A stretch of DNA of 64,000 nt, from positions 248,001 through 312,000 of the forward strand of contig QENC01000001.1 in the NCBI GenBank assembly GCA_003331005.1, given 5' to 3'. Origin of the DNA: Candidatus Tokpelaia sp. JSC085. Its GTDB lineage: Bacteria; Pseudomonadota; Alphaproteobacteria; Rhizobiales; Rhizobiaceae. Below the pieces are notes generated by a model. That model did not search any database and was not told where the DNA came from. It was given only the letters and a program-made list of their open reading frames with translations. Made by a program: the position numbers and the translations under genes. Shown here in pieces: positions 41,370-51,515 of the stretch (position 1 is the stretch's first letter; every line of letters starts with the position of its first letter).

Positions 41370-41861
41370 CTACTCGGTCATCCTGAACGCCATCAGCGGT
41401 GTGAATAACGCATCAGGTTTGCGTGGATAAGGATCAATAGACAGCTCAAAAAATTCTTCAGCAACAGCACCGGCATCAATTTCATTTCCACGCAAAATAT
41501 CAAGTGTCTCCGGTCTTGTCCCGTCTTCAGAAAATCCTGACAGCTTGAAATCTTCAGGTACATAAATTACATCAACTGTCTGATTTACACAATTTTCCAA
41601 AGATTCGGCTGTTATAATGCATTTCTGTCTAATTAATGCCTTTATATATCCCTGTATCCTTCTGCCACGCTTTTTCCACGTTCCTATATGAAAACAAGCA
41701 AAAAAATCATCCACGGTAAGAAGACCATGGTTTTTAGCCAATTTGCAGCGTGTACGCTCATCGGCTTTCAAAGTAATATGGAAGCCCTTCAGCGGGACAC
41801 AGCGCACATCTACTGGATAAGAGAGCGCAAATTCCATCACGGATTTAGACTGAGAGAACAT
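41370..41861 (-). CDS. DUF177 (YceD-like) protein
   Basis: This protein of about 163 residues belongs to the DUF177 family found next to plsX, whose E. coli and plant members are linked to 23S rRNA accumulation. Family-like parts are LKADERTRCKLAKNHGLLTVDDF and the acidic EIDAGAVAEEFFELSIDPYPRKPDALF near the C-terminus. ATG 41861 has AAGG six bases upstream; another in-frame ATG at 41903 has no ribosome-binding site. Function in this organism is not known. It is divergent from bamE. Confidence 0.82.
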   Translation of the reverse strand: MFSQSKSVMEFALSYPVDVRCVPLKGFHITLKADERTRCKLAKNHGLLTVDDFFACFHIGTWKKRGRRIQGYIKALIRQKCIITAESLENCVNQTVDVIYVPEDFKLSGFSEDGTRPETLDILRGNEIDAGAVAEEFFELSIDPYPRKPDALFTPLMAFRMTE

Positions 41862-42026
41862 TATTTGCCTTGTCCTTTGGTCATTCTTCTGTTGATCATT
41901 CATAATATTTTAGATTGCTATTGTTAAAAAAAACACCGTCTGTCATATAAACTTCTTACAACAGCATAGGGGAGGGGGGTGAGATATGGACAAGATCAGC
42001 GCTCATTTGTACTCACTCATTAAACA

Positions 42027-42521
42027 GTGACAAAAGTTTTTTTACACCGAACAAAGATTAGGAACTTTTTGTTTTTTTGTTTTGCAATCACAGCAGCATC
42101 CTGTAGCAGGATAGGCGATGCTCTGAATACCAGCAAAACCTATAATGAAGGATATGTCATTGATATGGAGGCACTGGAAACGGTTCCAGTTGGATCAAGC
42201 AGAGAACAGGCTTTACTCGCCCTTGGCTCCCCTTCAGTGGTCGCCAGAGATGATGGAGAAGTGTTTTACTATATATCACAAACCCGTTATCGTAGTGCGC
42301 ACTTTATGAAGTCTCGGATTATTGATCGATGCATTTTAGCGCTCTACTTCAATAGCAAAGGACGTGTAAAAAAAATTGCTGATTACGGCTTACAGGACGG
42401 AAACCTGTTTGACTTTGTTTCTAGAACAACACCGACAGGTGGCAGAGAGCCATCTTTTTTGATTCAATTACTTAAAGGATCAACAGCGATGCCGGTTGGG
42501 TTGCAAACAACTTCTCGCTAA
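42027..42521 (+). CDS. bamE: Outer-membrane assembly lipoprotein BamE (SmpA/OmlA)
   Basis: The 164-residue lipoprotein has an N-terminal leader with basic residues and a lipobox ending AASC (Cys26). The BamE-type fold follows: the turn VPVGSSREQALLALGSPS and the strand VFYYISQTRYRSAHF. BamE supports BamA/BamD in inserting outer-membrane beta-barrels. The start is GTG 42027 without a clear ribosome-binding site. A TTG 14 codons later has AGGA upstream but would remove the positive leader. It is divergent from DUF177 and convergent with nusB. Confidence 0.85.
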   Translation: MTKVFLHRTKIRNFLFFCFAITAASCSRIGDALNTSKTYNEGYVIDMEALETVPVGSSREQALLALGSPSVVARDDGEVFYYISQTRYRSAHFMKSRIIDRCILALYFNSKGRVKKIADYGLQDGNLFDFVSRTTPTGGREPSFLIQLLKGSTAMPVGLQTTSR

Positions 42522-42574
42522 TTTTTTGCCTTGTAACTGTAACTATATCCTATCCGACCAGTTTTATGCGCTAG

Positions 42575-43045
42575 CTAGTGCTCTCTTAATTCTTTTGCTA
42601 AGCGATCAAGCAGTGCATTGACCAATTTTGGTTCTTCTGAAGAAGAGAAAAAGGCTTTGGCAATGTCAATATATTCTGAGAGAATCACAGCAACCGGAAC
42701 GGTTGTGCGATTTTTCAATTCCCATATCCCGGCGCGTAAAATAGCCCGTAAGGTTGAATCCAAACGCGATAGTGGCCAACTATCAGGCAATATACTCCGA
42801 ATCATTGGATCAAGTATTCTCTGTTCCGCAACAACACCTATAATGACCGCACGAAACCATTGGGCATCTGCTGATAGATACTGTTCTCCATCAATATTGT
42901 TCCCAAGTCGGAAAACTTCATATTCTTCCACAATTTCCACTATACTTGTTCCGGCAATATCCATTTGGTAAAGCGCCTGGACAGCAGCCAGTCGTGCCGC
43001 ACCACGCTTATTAGCCTGTCGGATTACTTTCCTAGGATGAGCCAC
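42575..43045 (-). CDS. nusB: Transcription antitermination factor NusB
   Basis: NusB (156 residues) binds boxA RNA with NusE (S10) and supports rRNA antitermination. Family parts are [21 protein letters not shown] near the N-terminus, [16 protein letters not shown] and the C-terminal [16 protein letters not shown] 43045 is preferred, since GGAG lies seven bases upstream and its first base is shared with the ribH stop (TAGTG). An ATG six bases earlier would be only one base from GGAG. It is the last gene of ribD-ribE-ribH-nusB. Confidence 0.94.
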   Translation of the reverse strand: MAHPRKVIRQANKRGAARLAAVQALYQMDIAGTSIVEIVEEYEVFRLGNNIDGEQYLSADAQWFRAVIIGVVAEQRILDPMIRSILPDSWPLSRLDSTLRAILRAGIWELKNRTTVPVAVILSEYIDIAKAFFSSSEEPKLVNALLDRLAKELREH

Positions 43046-43497
43046 TAACATGCTCCAAACTTTTTCTTGATAGCAATCAATGTAAGCGCAGCTTTTACAG
43101 CAAAACCGCCTTTATTTTTTTTCGTCTCATCTACCCTTTCTCTAGCTTGTCTATCATTTTCAACAGTCAGAATCCCATTGCCAATGGCAAGGTTCTGGTC
43201 CACACTTAAGCTTGTTAAGCCTCGGCACGATTCATTAGCAACAATATCAAAATGATATGTTGCGCCACGCATGATACAACCCAATGCAACATAACCGTCA
43301 TAGTGAATCTGCCCTTTTGCAGCAAAGGCTATAACCGCTGGAATTTCAAGAGCTCCAGGCACAGTAACAATATCATACGTGACACCCGCTTTTCCAAGCT
43401 CTTTTTTTGCTCCTTTCAGCAAATCATCAGAATATTGTTCGTAAAAGCGAGCTTCAACAATTAGTAAGCGCAATTTATTTGAAAATTCCTGCTCCAT
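43045..43497 (-). CDS. ribH: 6,7-dimethyl-8-ribityllumazine synthase
   Basis: RibH (150 residues) condenses ribityl-aminouracil with dihydroxybutanone phosphate to lumazine. Characteristic parts are [34 protein letters not shown] and [18 protein letters not shown] 43497 is supported by GGAGAG six bases upstream; an in-frame start eight codons earlier is less likely. The last base of its stop is the first base of the nusB start codon. It follows ribE in a riboflavin operon. Confidence 0.96.
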   Translation of the reverse strand: MEQEFSNKLRLLIVEARFYEQYSDDLLKGAKKELGKAGVTYDIVTVPGALEIPAVIAFAAKGQIHYDGYVALGCIMRGATYHFDIVANESCRGLTSLSVDQNLAIGNGILTVENDRQARERVDETKKNKGGFAVKAALTLIAIKKKFGAC

Positions 43498-43567
43498 AAA
43501 TGACTCTCCAAAAAAAGGCAATAGCGAAGGTCCCTATCTAAATTGCGCAGTCAATGGGAATATCCAG

Positions 43568-44194
43568 TTAGACTGCAGCTGCCTTTGCACATTCGATCAT
43601 ACGAGCAATGTAACGGGCAAGATAATCCACCTCAATATTAACAAGATCACCGACTTTGCATTCACCCCATGTTGTTACATCAAGCGTATGGCGGATCAAC
43701 AGCACATCCAAAACACTTCCGTTGACATGATTAACAGTTAATGACGTGCCATTAAGACATATAGAGCCTTTAGGCGCTATAAAAGGAATAAGATGATCCG
43801 GTACTTTTATCTCAAGACGACGCGCTTCACCCTCATCATGATCGAACTGGATTTCTGCTACGCCGTCAACATGACCGGAAACAAAATGACCACCCATTTC
43901 ATTGCCTAATTTGAGTGCACGCTCTAGATTAATGCGTGTGCCTGTACTCCAAAAGGAAAGAGTGCTTAACCGTAAGGTCTCTTCCCACGCTTCAACCTCA
44001 AACAGTTGCATATTAGCGTTTGCAACGGATTCTGACGGGGAAACAACAGTCAGACAAATACCAGAACAGGCTATTGATGCCCCGACTTCAATGCTTTCAG
44101 ATATATCACGAGAAGAAATAGATAGCCGTACACCTTTTTTTAATTTTCTGTACTCTTCAATAGTGCCGATGTCCGTAACAATACCCGTAAACAT
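43568..44194 (-). CDS. ribE: Riboflavin synthase alpha chain
   Basis: RibE (208 residues) dismutates two lumazine molecules into riboflavin and pyrimidine. It begins MFTGIVTDIGTI and has two lumazine-binding repeats, the first with GASIACSGICLTV and the second with GSICLNGTSLTV; GHFVSGHVDG marks the junction. The start overlaps the ribD stop by one base (TGATG), a tight translational coupling, and AAGG lies upstream inside ribD. Confidence 0.97.
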   Translation of the reverse strand: MFTGIVTDIGTIEEYRKLKKGVRLSISSRDISESIEVGASIACSGICLTVVSPSESVANANMQLFEVEAWEETLRLSTLSFWSTGTRINLERALKLGNEMGGHFVSGHVDGVAEIQFDHDEGEARRLEIKVPDHLIPFIAPKGSICLNGTSLTVNHVNGSVLDVLLIRHTLDVTTWGECKVGDLVNIEVDYLARYIARMIECAKAAAV

Positions 44195-45330
44195 CACATA
44201 ACCTTTTTCCATTCTTGACAAAAATCTTCCCCAAATTGCTGGCACCGCACCTGCTGATATTCCTGAATTTTATGTCCAAAATCTGGTGCCTCATACCCTG
44301 CTTCATGACCAATAATGACTGGACTTTGGAACAAGATAAGCCTATCAACAAGGTTAGCGTTCCAAAAGGAGCAAGCTATTTGCGCCCCACCTTCAACCAG
44401 AAGTGAGTTGATTCCTGCTTGTCCTAATAGGAAGAGCAGATTCTGCAAATCGATACGACCCGCCTGTGTTCTACAAAAAAAGACAGAGCAACCCGCTGCT
44501 CTTAATGCCTCAATATTACCTGCAGATGCATCAGCATCGCAGATAACCCACACTGGGGCTTGCGCTGCCGTTTTGACAATCCTGCTGTTAAGAGGCAATC
44601 GTAACCAGCTATCCAGAATGATTCGAATGGGTGAACGCTTTTCCAGAGAGGGTAATCGGCAATCAAGCATTGGATCATCAGTAACTGCTGTACCAATCCC
44701 AACAAGAATAGCATCATTCTCAGCGCGCAATATATGAGCTTGTGCCTGTGAAACCACCCCACTCACTAAAATATTTCCTCTATCTATTCGGCCTATAAAA
44801 CCATCAGCCGAAATAGCCAGCTTCAATGTGACTTCAGGCCGTTGCATTTTTCTGATGCAGAGATAAGGGCCAAGGCTCTCCTCTGCCATGTCCGTCAGAA
44901 TATGCTCCACAACCTCAATCCCAGCCTGTCTCAACTGTGTTATACCCTTACCGTTAACACGCGGGTCAGGATCACAGGCTGCAACAACAACACGGGCAAC
45001 CCCAGAAGAAATCAATGCATCAGTACATGGCGGAGTCTGACCATAATGTGAACAAGGCTCAAGTGTCACATAGACCGTTGCATCCTGAGAAAGATCACTT
45101 GCGTCAATCAATGCTATAACCTCAGCATGTGGTCTACCACCTCTTGCTGTCACGCCACGCCCGACGATATAAGATCGTTGCCCATCATTACGTACAATTA
45201 GGGCCCCGACAGAAGGATTGTCTGCTGTTTGACCGATATGACGGTGTGCCAGCCGTATTGCTGCTGCCATAAACCGCTCGTCTTCAGATAGGAAACTGTG
45301 CAAGAAAGTTATCAAATCCCGACATTTCAT
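44194..45330 (-). CDS. ribD: Bifunctional riboflavin deaminase/reductase RibD
   Basis: RibD (378 residues) deaminates and then reduces the pyrimidine intermediate of riboflavin synthesis. The N-terminal deaminase domain has the zinc site HAEVIAL...PCSHYGQTPPC. The C-terminal reductase begins around EVTLKLAISADGFIGR, with ILVGIGTAVTDDPML and LLVEGGAQIACSF. It is the first gene of ribD-ribE-ribH-nusB. In Brucella and relatives nrdR stands between glyA and ribD; here only 113 non-coding bases lie there. Confidence 0.97.
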   Translation of the reverse strand: MKCRDLITFLHSFLSEDERFMAAAIRLAHRHIGQTADNPSVGALIVRNDGQRSYIVGRGVTARGGRPHAEVIALIDASDLSQDATVYVTLEPCSHYGQTPPCTDALISSGVARVVVAACDPDPRVNGKGITQLRQAGIEVVEHILTDMAEESLGPYLCIRKMQRPEVTLKLAISADGFIGRIDRGNILVSGVVSQAQAHILRAENDAILVGIGTAVTDDPMLDCRLPSLEKRSPIRIILDSWLRLPLNSRIVKTAAQAPVWVICDADASAGNIEALRAAGCSVFFCRTQAGRIDLQNLLFLLGQAGINSLLVEGGAQIACSFWNANLVDRLILFQSPVIIGHEAGYEAPDFGHKIQEYQQVRCQQFGEDFCQEWKKVM

Positions 45331-45443
45331 GAATGATGAAAATGCACAGCAATTTCGTCAATTCTCATGCTTTCGTAAGTCAGACAATCTCAACCGGACT
45401 CACGCTGAGGCCCAAGTCTACAATACTAGTATATTTTTTACTA

Positions 45444-46739
45444 TCAGTAGGAATATAATGGGAATCTATCTGTCAGGGACATGACCTTTTTACGGACCTG
45501 TTCCTCAATCAAGGTCTTACCCTTATCCGAATCAAAAGTTTTAAACCCATCCAGTACTTCAGCAATAAAAAGGCCAATTTCCTTGAATTCTTCTATACCG
45601 AAGCCACGTGTCGTACCGGCAGGCGTGCCAAATCTGATTCCAGATGTTACAAAAGGCCTTTCCGGATCAAAGGGAATACCGTTTTTATTACAAACAATAC
45701 CAGCGCGACAAAGAGTTGTAGCTGCACATTTACCTGTTATACCTTTTCTGCGCAGATCAACTACCATGAGGTGATTATCTGTACCACCAGAGACGATGTC
45801 TAGCCCACTATCCTGCAGGGTTTTGGCCAAGATTCGGGCATTGGTCACAACATTCTCTGCATATGTCTTAAACTCTGGCTGCAAAGCTTCACCGAATGCA
45901 ACGGCCTTTGCAGCAATGACATGCATCAATGGTCCACCTTGCAATCCAGGGAACACAGCAGAGTTCAGCTTTTGGGCAATCTCTTCATCATTCGTCAAAA
46001 TCATTCCGCCGCGCGGACCGCGCAGTGACTTATGAGTTGTCGTTGTTACAACATGGGCAAAGGGGAATGGCGAAGGATGCACACCCCCAGCTACTAAACC
46101 GGCGATATGGGCCATATCCACCATGAGCAAAGAACCGACCTCATCCGCAACATCGCGGAACATTTTCCAATCCCAAATGCGTGAGTAAGATGTCCCTCCA
46201 GAAACGATAAGCTTTGGCTTATGCTGACGAGCTAAAGCCAAAATTTGATCCAGATCAAGCATATTATCCTCACGACGCACACCATATGAAACAGCGTTAA
46301 ACCATTTACCTGACACGTTTACCGGTGCCCCATGCGTAAGGTGTCCACCCGCATTAAGATCGAGCCCCATAAATGTGTCACCGGGCTTGAGCAAGGCTAA
46401 AAAAACAGCTTGATTCATCTGACTTCCAGAATGTGGCTGGACGTTAGCAAAAGCACAGCCAAACAACTTTTTTGCGCGCTCAACAGCAAGTTCTTCAACC
46501 TCATCAACAAACTGACAACCACCATAATAGCGCTTATAGGGGTAGCCTTCGGCATATTTATTTGTCAAAATAGACCCTTGCGCTTCAAGAACAGCACGAG
46601 AAACGATGTTTTCAGAAGCAATGAGTTCCACCTCGTGGCGCTGACGCTCTAACTCACCTCGTATAGCCTGAAACACATCAGAATCAACGGACTTTAGATG
46701 ATTTGTGAAAAAACGCTCGGTCAGCATGCCTAGTGTCAT
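45444..46739 (-). CDS. glyA: Serine hydroxymethyltransferase
   Basis: GlyA (431 residues) interconverts serine and glycine with tetrahydrofolate, the main source of one-carbon units. It carries [34 protein letters not shown], and the PLP lysine in [29 protein letters not shown] and [16 protein letters not shown] complete the family pattern. ATG 46739 has GAGG eight bases upstream; another ATG five codons earlier is possible. It is divergent from argC. Confidence 0.97.
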   Translation of the reverse strand: MTLGMLTERFFTNHLKSVDSDVFQAIRGELERQRHEVELIASENIVSRAVLEAQGSILTNKYAEGYPYKRYYGGCQFVDEVEELAVERAKKLFGCAFANVQPHSGSQMNQAVFLALLKPGDTFMGLDLNAGGHLTHGAPVNVSGKWFNAVSYGVRREDNMLDLDQILALARQHKPKLIVSGGTSYSRIWDWKMFRDVADEVGSLLMVDMAHIAGLVAGGVHPSPFPFAHVVTTTTHKSLRGPRGGMILTNDEEIAQKLNSAVFPGLQGGPLMHVIAAKAVAFGEALQPEFKTYAENVVTNARILAKTLQDSGLDIVSGGTDNHLMVVDLRRKGITGKCAATTLCRAGIVCNKNGIPFDPERPFVTSGIRFGTPAGTTRGFGIEEFKEIGLFIAEVLDGFKTFDSDKGKTLIEEQVRKKVMSLTDRFPLYSY

Positions 46740-46925
46740 AGGATATTTCCTCATCCTCTCTCTTCCAACCTGTCTGTATGACATCAGTATACACTAATTT
46801 CTCATCAGGGTAGAATGCATATATCTCTGCTTTTATAAGCAGCTTTCAGTATAATTTTAGTTGTCTACAGAATTTCTTTCTTATAGAGTATATCAGCAAA
46901 TCACATTTTACCGGAATTGAGATTT

Positions 46926-47861
46926 ATGGTAAAGATTTTTGTTGATGGTGAATATGGAACGACAGGTTTACAGATTTGCAGTCGCCTAGCAAAGCGCAAC
47001 GATATTGAACTTCTTTCTCTATCGAAAACAGAGTACCGTAATACAGATTTACGCATAGATTTTCTGCGTGCAGCCGATATTGCCATTCTGTGTTTGCCTG
47101 ACAATGCAGCCCGAGAAGTCATACAATACCTTGAAGGATATGCAACACGGATTATTGATAGTTCAACCGCCAATAGGACTGCGCAAGGTTGGATTTATGG
47201 CTTTGCAGAACTAACAAAGGGTCAGAGAAAACAGATCATCTCCGCTCAGCGTGTCAGCAATCCAGGATGTTATCCGACAGGTGCGATCAGTCTTATTCGT
47301 CCACTCCGGGAAGCTGGGTTATTAGCAGATGATTATCCTATAACAATTAACGCCGTTTCTGGTTATACGGGAGGTGGTCATAAACTAACAACACGGATGG
47401 AAGATGCCTCCCATCCTGATGCGATTCATGCCAGCTATTTTCTTTATAACCTCACTATGAGACATAAACATATCCCAGAAATTATGGTTTACAGCCAGCT
47501 TTCCAAAGTGCCTGTCTTTACACCTGGAGTTGGACGGTTTCCGCAGGGAATGATTATTTGTGTACCACTTCACCTGAGGTTGATGGAGAGAAAAGCAGAT
47601 ATCTCGGCTATCCATGATATTTTTCGCACCCATTATGACGATCAGAATGTCATCGATATCGCATCGGAGGAAGATGTCTTATCCACTGAATGGATTCATG
47701 CAGAAGAACTCTCTCAGACTGACCAGATGAAATTGTATATCACTGGCAGCGATAAAGATCAGATTATTAATCTTGTTGCTGTACTAGACAATCTAGGTAA
47801 AGGAGCAGCAGGTGCAGCAATACAAAATCTTGATCTTATGCTAGGAAGCCTGAAAATATGA
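46926..47861 (+). CDS. argC: N-acetyl-gamma-glutamyl-phosphate reductase
   Basis: ArgC (311 residues, short type 2 form) reduces N-acetylglutamyl phosphate in arginine synthesis. The N-terminus MVKIFVDGEYGTTGLQI is the NADPH-binding turn, the catalytic cysteine is in VSNPGCYPTGAI, and the family histidine region is SGYTGGGH. The C-terminal GKGAAGAAIQNLDLMLG is conserved. ATG 46926 fits the family; a TTG three codons earlier is the only other choice. It stands alone, divergent from glyA and convergent with ctaA. Confidence 0.96.
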   Translation: MVKIFVDGEYGTTGLQICSRLAKRNDIELLSLSKTEYRNTDLRIDFLRAADIAILCLPDNAAREVIQYLEGYATRIIDSSTANRTAQGWIYGFAELTKGQRKQIISAQRVSNPGCYPTGAISLIRPLREAGLLADDYPITINAVSGYTGGGHKLTTRMEDASHPDAIHASYFLYNLTMRHKHIPEIMVYSQLSKVPVFTPGVGRFPQGMIICVPLHLRLMERKADISAIHDIFRTHYDDQNVIDIASEEDVLSTEWIHAEELSQTDQMKLYITGSDKDQIINLVAVLDNLGKGAAGAAIQNLDLMLGSLKI

Positions 47862-47880
47862 AATTCATATGTATGAACGT

Positions 47881-47907
47881 GTTTAGAGCAGATCGCAATG
47901 CTTAAAC
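47881..47907. terminator. Hairpin between convergent argC and ctaA
   Basis: GTTTAGAGCA (47881-47890) and TGCTTAAAC (47899-47907) pair with one bulged base around an 8-base loop. The location between two converging genes fits a shared terminator; there is no T-run. Confidence 0.35.
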
Positions 47908-47909
47908 AG

Positions 47910-48989
47910 CTAAGAAGGAAGCGGCAAAGCACCTTTAGTAGCAGTCCAGTGTACAACAGAATATGACAGAATAATCAGTGCAAAAACCTGATGTATAAGC
48001 CCCCAGACAAGTGGCACTTCAAGCAAAACAGTTATAATCCCGGTAATCATCTGCATGAAAACAAGAATTAAAAGAAACAGTGCCCGCCGTGCATGTTTCG
48101 TTTCCGGAAGATGTTTTGCCACATTTAATGCGTGAATAATTGCAAATGCTAGCAACAAATAGGCAAAAAAGCGATGGACAAATTGCACAGTTAGAACATT
48201 TTCAAAAAGATTTCTCCACAGCGGTTGTAAATGCAAGAGCCCATCAGGTATAAAATGGCCATCCATCATCGGCCAAGTAGTATAAACTCGGCCGGCATGC
48301 AATCCTGCTACCAATGCACCAAGATAAATCTGGAAAAAAGCAAGCACTACAAGCAATCCAGCAAAGCGTTGAATACTACGCACAACAGATTGTCCGGTAT
48401 GTTCCACCAGTCCACGTGCTAAAGCAAGAACTGCAGTTATAATCACACATCCCATCACAAGATGGATTGCCAATCTGTACTGGCTCACACGGACCAATTG
48501 GCTTCTTCCAAGTCCAGAAGTAACCATCCACCATCCTATGAAGCCCTGTAGGAAACATAGCAGCAAAATGCTAACCAAACGCCACTTCACCATCTTTTCA
48601 AGACGGCCTGTCAACCAAAAGAAAGTCATCGGCAAAGCGATGAGAAAACCGACTGCACGCGCCAACAGACGATGCACCCACTCCCACCAAAAAATATGCT
48701 TGAATTCAGCAAGAGTCATATTCGGGTTCAGATGCTGATACTGCGTAATCTGCTGGTATTTCAAAAATTCCTCGTCCCATTGATTCTGCCCATATGGTGG
48801 AATAATCCCGTGTATAGGTTGCCATTCTGTTATGGAAAGACCAGCTCCCATGATGCGGGTTATCCCACCAACAAGAACAATGACGATTAGCATCAGAAAA
48901 ACAATATAAAGCCAGTAGCGCACAAACCGCCGGTTTGCAAACCTTTGATCTGTAGAGCCTCTCCTGCTTCCATGTAGAAATGCTATCAT
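47910..48989 (-). CDS. ctaA: Heme A synthase (Cox15/CtaA)
   Basis: This 359-residue membrane enzyme oxidises the C8 methyl group of heme O to give heme A for aa3-type cytochrome oxidase. Eight membrane helices can be traced, with paired histidines in [27 protein letters not shown] and GLIHQVFAL. The N-terminal [21 protein letters not shown] is a family signature. AGGA lies eight bases before the ATG. Its presence implies an aa3-type oxidase, so aerobic respiration. It is followed on its 5' side by the L,D-transpeptidase gene. Confidence 0.95.
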   Translation of the reverse strand: MIAFLHGSRRGSTDQRFANRRFVRYWLYIVFLMLIVIVLVGGITRIMGAGLSITEWQPIHGIIPPYGQNQWDEEFLKYQQITQYQHLNPNMTLAEFKHIFWWEWVHRLLARAVGFLIALPMTFFWLTGRLEKMVKWRLVSILLLCFLQGFIGWWMVTSGLGRSQLVRVSQYRLAIHLVMGCVIITAVLALARGLVEHTGQSVVRSIQRFAGLLVVLAFFQIYLGALVAGLHAGRVYTTWPMMDGHFIPDGLLHLQPLWRNLFENVLTVQFVHRFFAYLLLAFAIIHALNVAKHLPETKHARRALFLLILVFMQMITGIITVLLEVPLVWGLIHQVFALIILSYSVVHWTATKGALPLPS

Positions 48990-49028
48990 AGCAGGATTCC
49001 TCTTTTTATCCGATCAACGTAAACTCTC

Positions 49029-50267
49029 TCACTCCGACAGGAGTCCATCTAGATGATATATATCATCACGGAACTGCACAGCCTCATCCCCTGTTGACCA
49101 GGCAGAAATATAGACGAAATGCAGCGGAATCGGATCCTTGACAGCAATCTGCGTATTCCGACGGGAACGAATCACCGCTTCCATCTTTACTCTGTCCCAT
49201 CCTGGGGTATTCTGCAATATCCACAGATTCAGATCACGGATATTTTGCACACGGACACACCCAGATGAGTCAAAACGCATGAAATTCTTGAAAAGAACCG
49301 GCAATGGCGTATCATGCATATAAACAGCATAGGTATTATAGAAATTTATTTTCGTCGAAGACATCGCATTGATCTTTCCGGGATCTTGCCGGAAGAGGAA
49401 ATTAACCGCTTCGTCCGTATACCAATTGATAGATCGAGGTGAAACCTCCCGTCCCTTGCTATCAAACAGGCGTATATTGTTCTCCGCTAGATAATCCTGA
49501 TTTCTTTGCATTAGCGGAATAACATCATTCCGGATAATAGATCTTGGAATCGTCCAAAATGGATTGAGAATGATCTCATGAATTTTAGAATCAAGAATTG
49601 GTGTTTGTCGGTCAATTTTGCCGACAATGGCAATATACCGCTGTCGCACCACATCATTTTGTACTGCTTCAACCTGCGCTGCTGGAATATTTACCATCAC
49701 AAAGCGGGTTTCCTTCGTTGTTTTAGCTACTATCTTATGGAGACGCTTTAGATTGATATCTAGCTGATTGAGCCGTATCTGTGCACTGACATTCATCGCA
49801 CGACAAGTGATCTTACCTACAACACCATCCGCAAGAAGGCCATGACGCAGCTGAAAATGTCGTACAGCCGCCTCGACATAACTGTCAAATGACAGTAACA
49901 TGCGTCCTTCACGGGCAAGGTCCCCTGAAACAAACAAACGACGACGCAACGCAGCAACAGTAGGATGAATCATACCAAGCCGTAATTCAGACTGACCAAA
50001 CATCACCATCGGCCAACCACCTGCAGTAACAATGGCATTATACCGAGCAATAGCTGTTTCAGTACAATCAACAGTCGTGAGGCTCAGAACAGGCTGCCCG
50101 GAAGAAATTGTTTTATTTCCAGGTGTTTGTAAATCAAATGGATCATCCCAACCTTTTCGGCTCACAAAAGTCGATGCAAGACCAAGTGATGCTACTATTC
50201 CTGAAAAACCAACTCCCATCAACGTTTTCAGGAAAAACCTACGATTTACAGCATGCGTTGTTTTCAT
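49029..50267 (-). CDS. Tat-exported YcbB-like L,D-transpeptidase
   Basis: The 412-residue protein begins with a twin-arginine signal (NRRFFLKTLMGVG then a hydrophobic stretch to about residue 32), so it is probably folded before export. A peptidoglycan-binding helical domain (about 115-160, FDSYVEAAVRHFQLRHGLLADGVVG) precedes the catalytic YkuD domain, whose nucleophile is the cysteine in RFDSSGCVRVQN, with YAVYMHDTP just upstream. Such enzymes make 3-3 peptidoglycan cross-links or attach outer-membrane proteins to peptidoglycan, important in polar-growing rhizobia. It ends 40 bp upstream of the ctaA start, on the same strand, and is divergent from hemB. Confidence 0.92.
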   Translation of the reverse strand: MKTTHAVNRRFFLKTLMGVGFSGIVASLGLASTFVSRKGWDDPFDLQTPGNKTISSGQPVLSLTTVDCTETAIARYNAIVTAGGWPMVMFGQSELRLGMIHPTVAALRRRLFVSGDLAREGRMLLSFDSYVEAAVRHFQLRHGLLADGVVGKITCRAMNVSAQIRLNQLDINLKRLHKIVAKTTKETRFVMVNIPAAQVEAVQNDVVRQRYIAIVGKIDRQTPILDSKIHEIILNPFWTIPRSIIRNDVIPLMQRNQDYLAENNIRLFDSKGREVSPRSINWYTDEAVNFLFRQDPGKINAMSSTKINFYNTYAVYMHDTPLPVLFKNFMRFDSSGCVRVQNIRDLNLWILQNTPGWDRVKMEAVIRSRRNTQIAVKDPIPLHFVYISAWSTGDEAVQFRDDIYHLDGLLSE

Positions 50268-50507
50268 TTCTTGTGAACCATCAACGACGAATTACTGGCT
50301 GGCCAGGAATATAAAACACCCAGCAGAATATCCAAGGGGACTTGGTCCTTTTTTTATTCTGAGAGAATTTAAGGAAGTAAGAACAAACAGTATACAATAC
50401 AATATGCCATGAGAAATCAAAAATGGTATTATGTTTTATTTTACGTTGCAATACAGATTGTACATCTTATATCCAGTGACGAAATAAAAACAGCGAGATA
50501 CCAAATA

Positions 50508-51515
50508 ATGGTCAGGACAATTGATGAGATTACCGGCAGCCGCCGTATGCGCCGTATGCGCAAGTTTGACTGGTCACGCCGGCTTGTCCGAGAAAATCAC
50601 ATCAATGTTGATGATCTGATCTGGACGATATTTTTGTGTGAAGGTACTGGTATACGTCAACCTATAGAATCAATGCCTGGGGTAGATTGTTTTTCAGTTG
50701 ATGTTGCTGTTGAGCAGACCTTACAGGCTATGGAACTCGGTATCCCAGCTATAGCCCCTTTTGCCCGTGAGCCGGCAAATATCAAAACAGAAAGTGGTTC
50801 TTATATCGTTGATCCGGAAAATCTGACGAACCGTTTCGCTCGCGAACTTAAAAAGCATGCTCCTGGTATAGGCCTGATTACAGATGCTGCCCTTGATCCC
50901 TATACGACCCACGGCCATGATGGCATTTTGCACAACGGTGTAATACTGAATGATGAATCGGTGGAAATGATAGCGCAAGGTGCTCTTGCTCAAGCAAGAG
51001 CTGGCGCAGATATTATTGCCCCTTCAGATATGATGGATGGACGGGTTGGTGCAATCCGCGATAATCTTGACGCCAACGGCTTTCAGGATGTCGCGATCCT
51101 GTCATATGCAGCAAAATTTTCTTCTGCCTTTTATAAACCATACCGTGATGCCATCGGCACAGCACATCTACTTAAAGGGAGTAAGAACACTTACTATGTT
51201 GATCCTGCAAATGCAGTTGAAGCACTCCGTGAAGCTAGACAAGATCTCCTGGAAGGCGCTGACATGCTAATGATCAAACCAGGCCTTCCCTATCTTGACA
51301 TTATTTACCGTTTAAAAGAAACGTTTACCGTGCCAATCTTTGGCTATCAGGTGTCCAGTGAATATACCATGCTTAAGATTGCCGCAACCAACGGTTGGAT
51401 CGATGGTAAACAGGCGATCATGGAGATACTGCTGGCTTTCAAACGAGCTGGCTGTGATGGTATCTTAACTTATTTCGCATTTGATATAGCAGAAAAGCTG
51501 CACAGATTGACATAA
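50508..51515 (+). CDS. hemB: Delta-aminolevulinic acid dehydratase (porphobilinogen synthase)
   Basis: HemB (335 residues) joins two aminolevulinate molecules to porphobilinogen in heme synthesis. It begins EITGSRRMRRMRKFDWSRRL. The two active-site lysines are in ILSYAAKFSSAFY (about 202) and MIKPGLPYLD (about 256). The metal site reads DAALDPYTTHGHDG: the cysteines of zinc-dependent enzymes are replaced by Ala and Asp, the magnesium type seen in other alphaproteobacteria. ATG 50508 gives the family length; the frame extends 33 codons further upstream with unrelated sequence. Confidence 0.96.
   Translation: MVRTIDEITGSRRMRRMRKFDWSRRLVRENHINVDDLIWTIFLCEGTGIRQPIESMPGVDCFSVDVAVEQTLQAMELGIPAIAPFAREPANIKTESGSYIVDPENLTNRFARELKKHAPGIGLITDAALDPYTTHGHDGILHNGVILNDESVEMIAQGALAQARAGADIIAPSDMMDGRVGAIRDNLDANGFQDVAILSYAAKFSSAFYKPYRDAIGTAHLLKGSKNTYYVDPANAVEALREARQDLLEGADMLMIKPGLPYLDIIYRLKETFTVPIFGYQVSSEYTMLKIAATNGWIDGKQAIMEILLAFKRAGCDGILTYFAFDIAEKLHRLT

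Noticed and set aside
50508-51515. Missing zinc cysteines in HemB as a sign of inactivation
   Set aside because: The Ala/Asp pattern is that of magnesium-type enzymes common in alphaproteobacteria, and both catalytic lysines are present.
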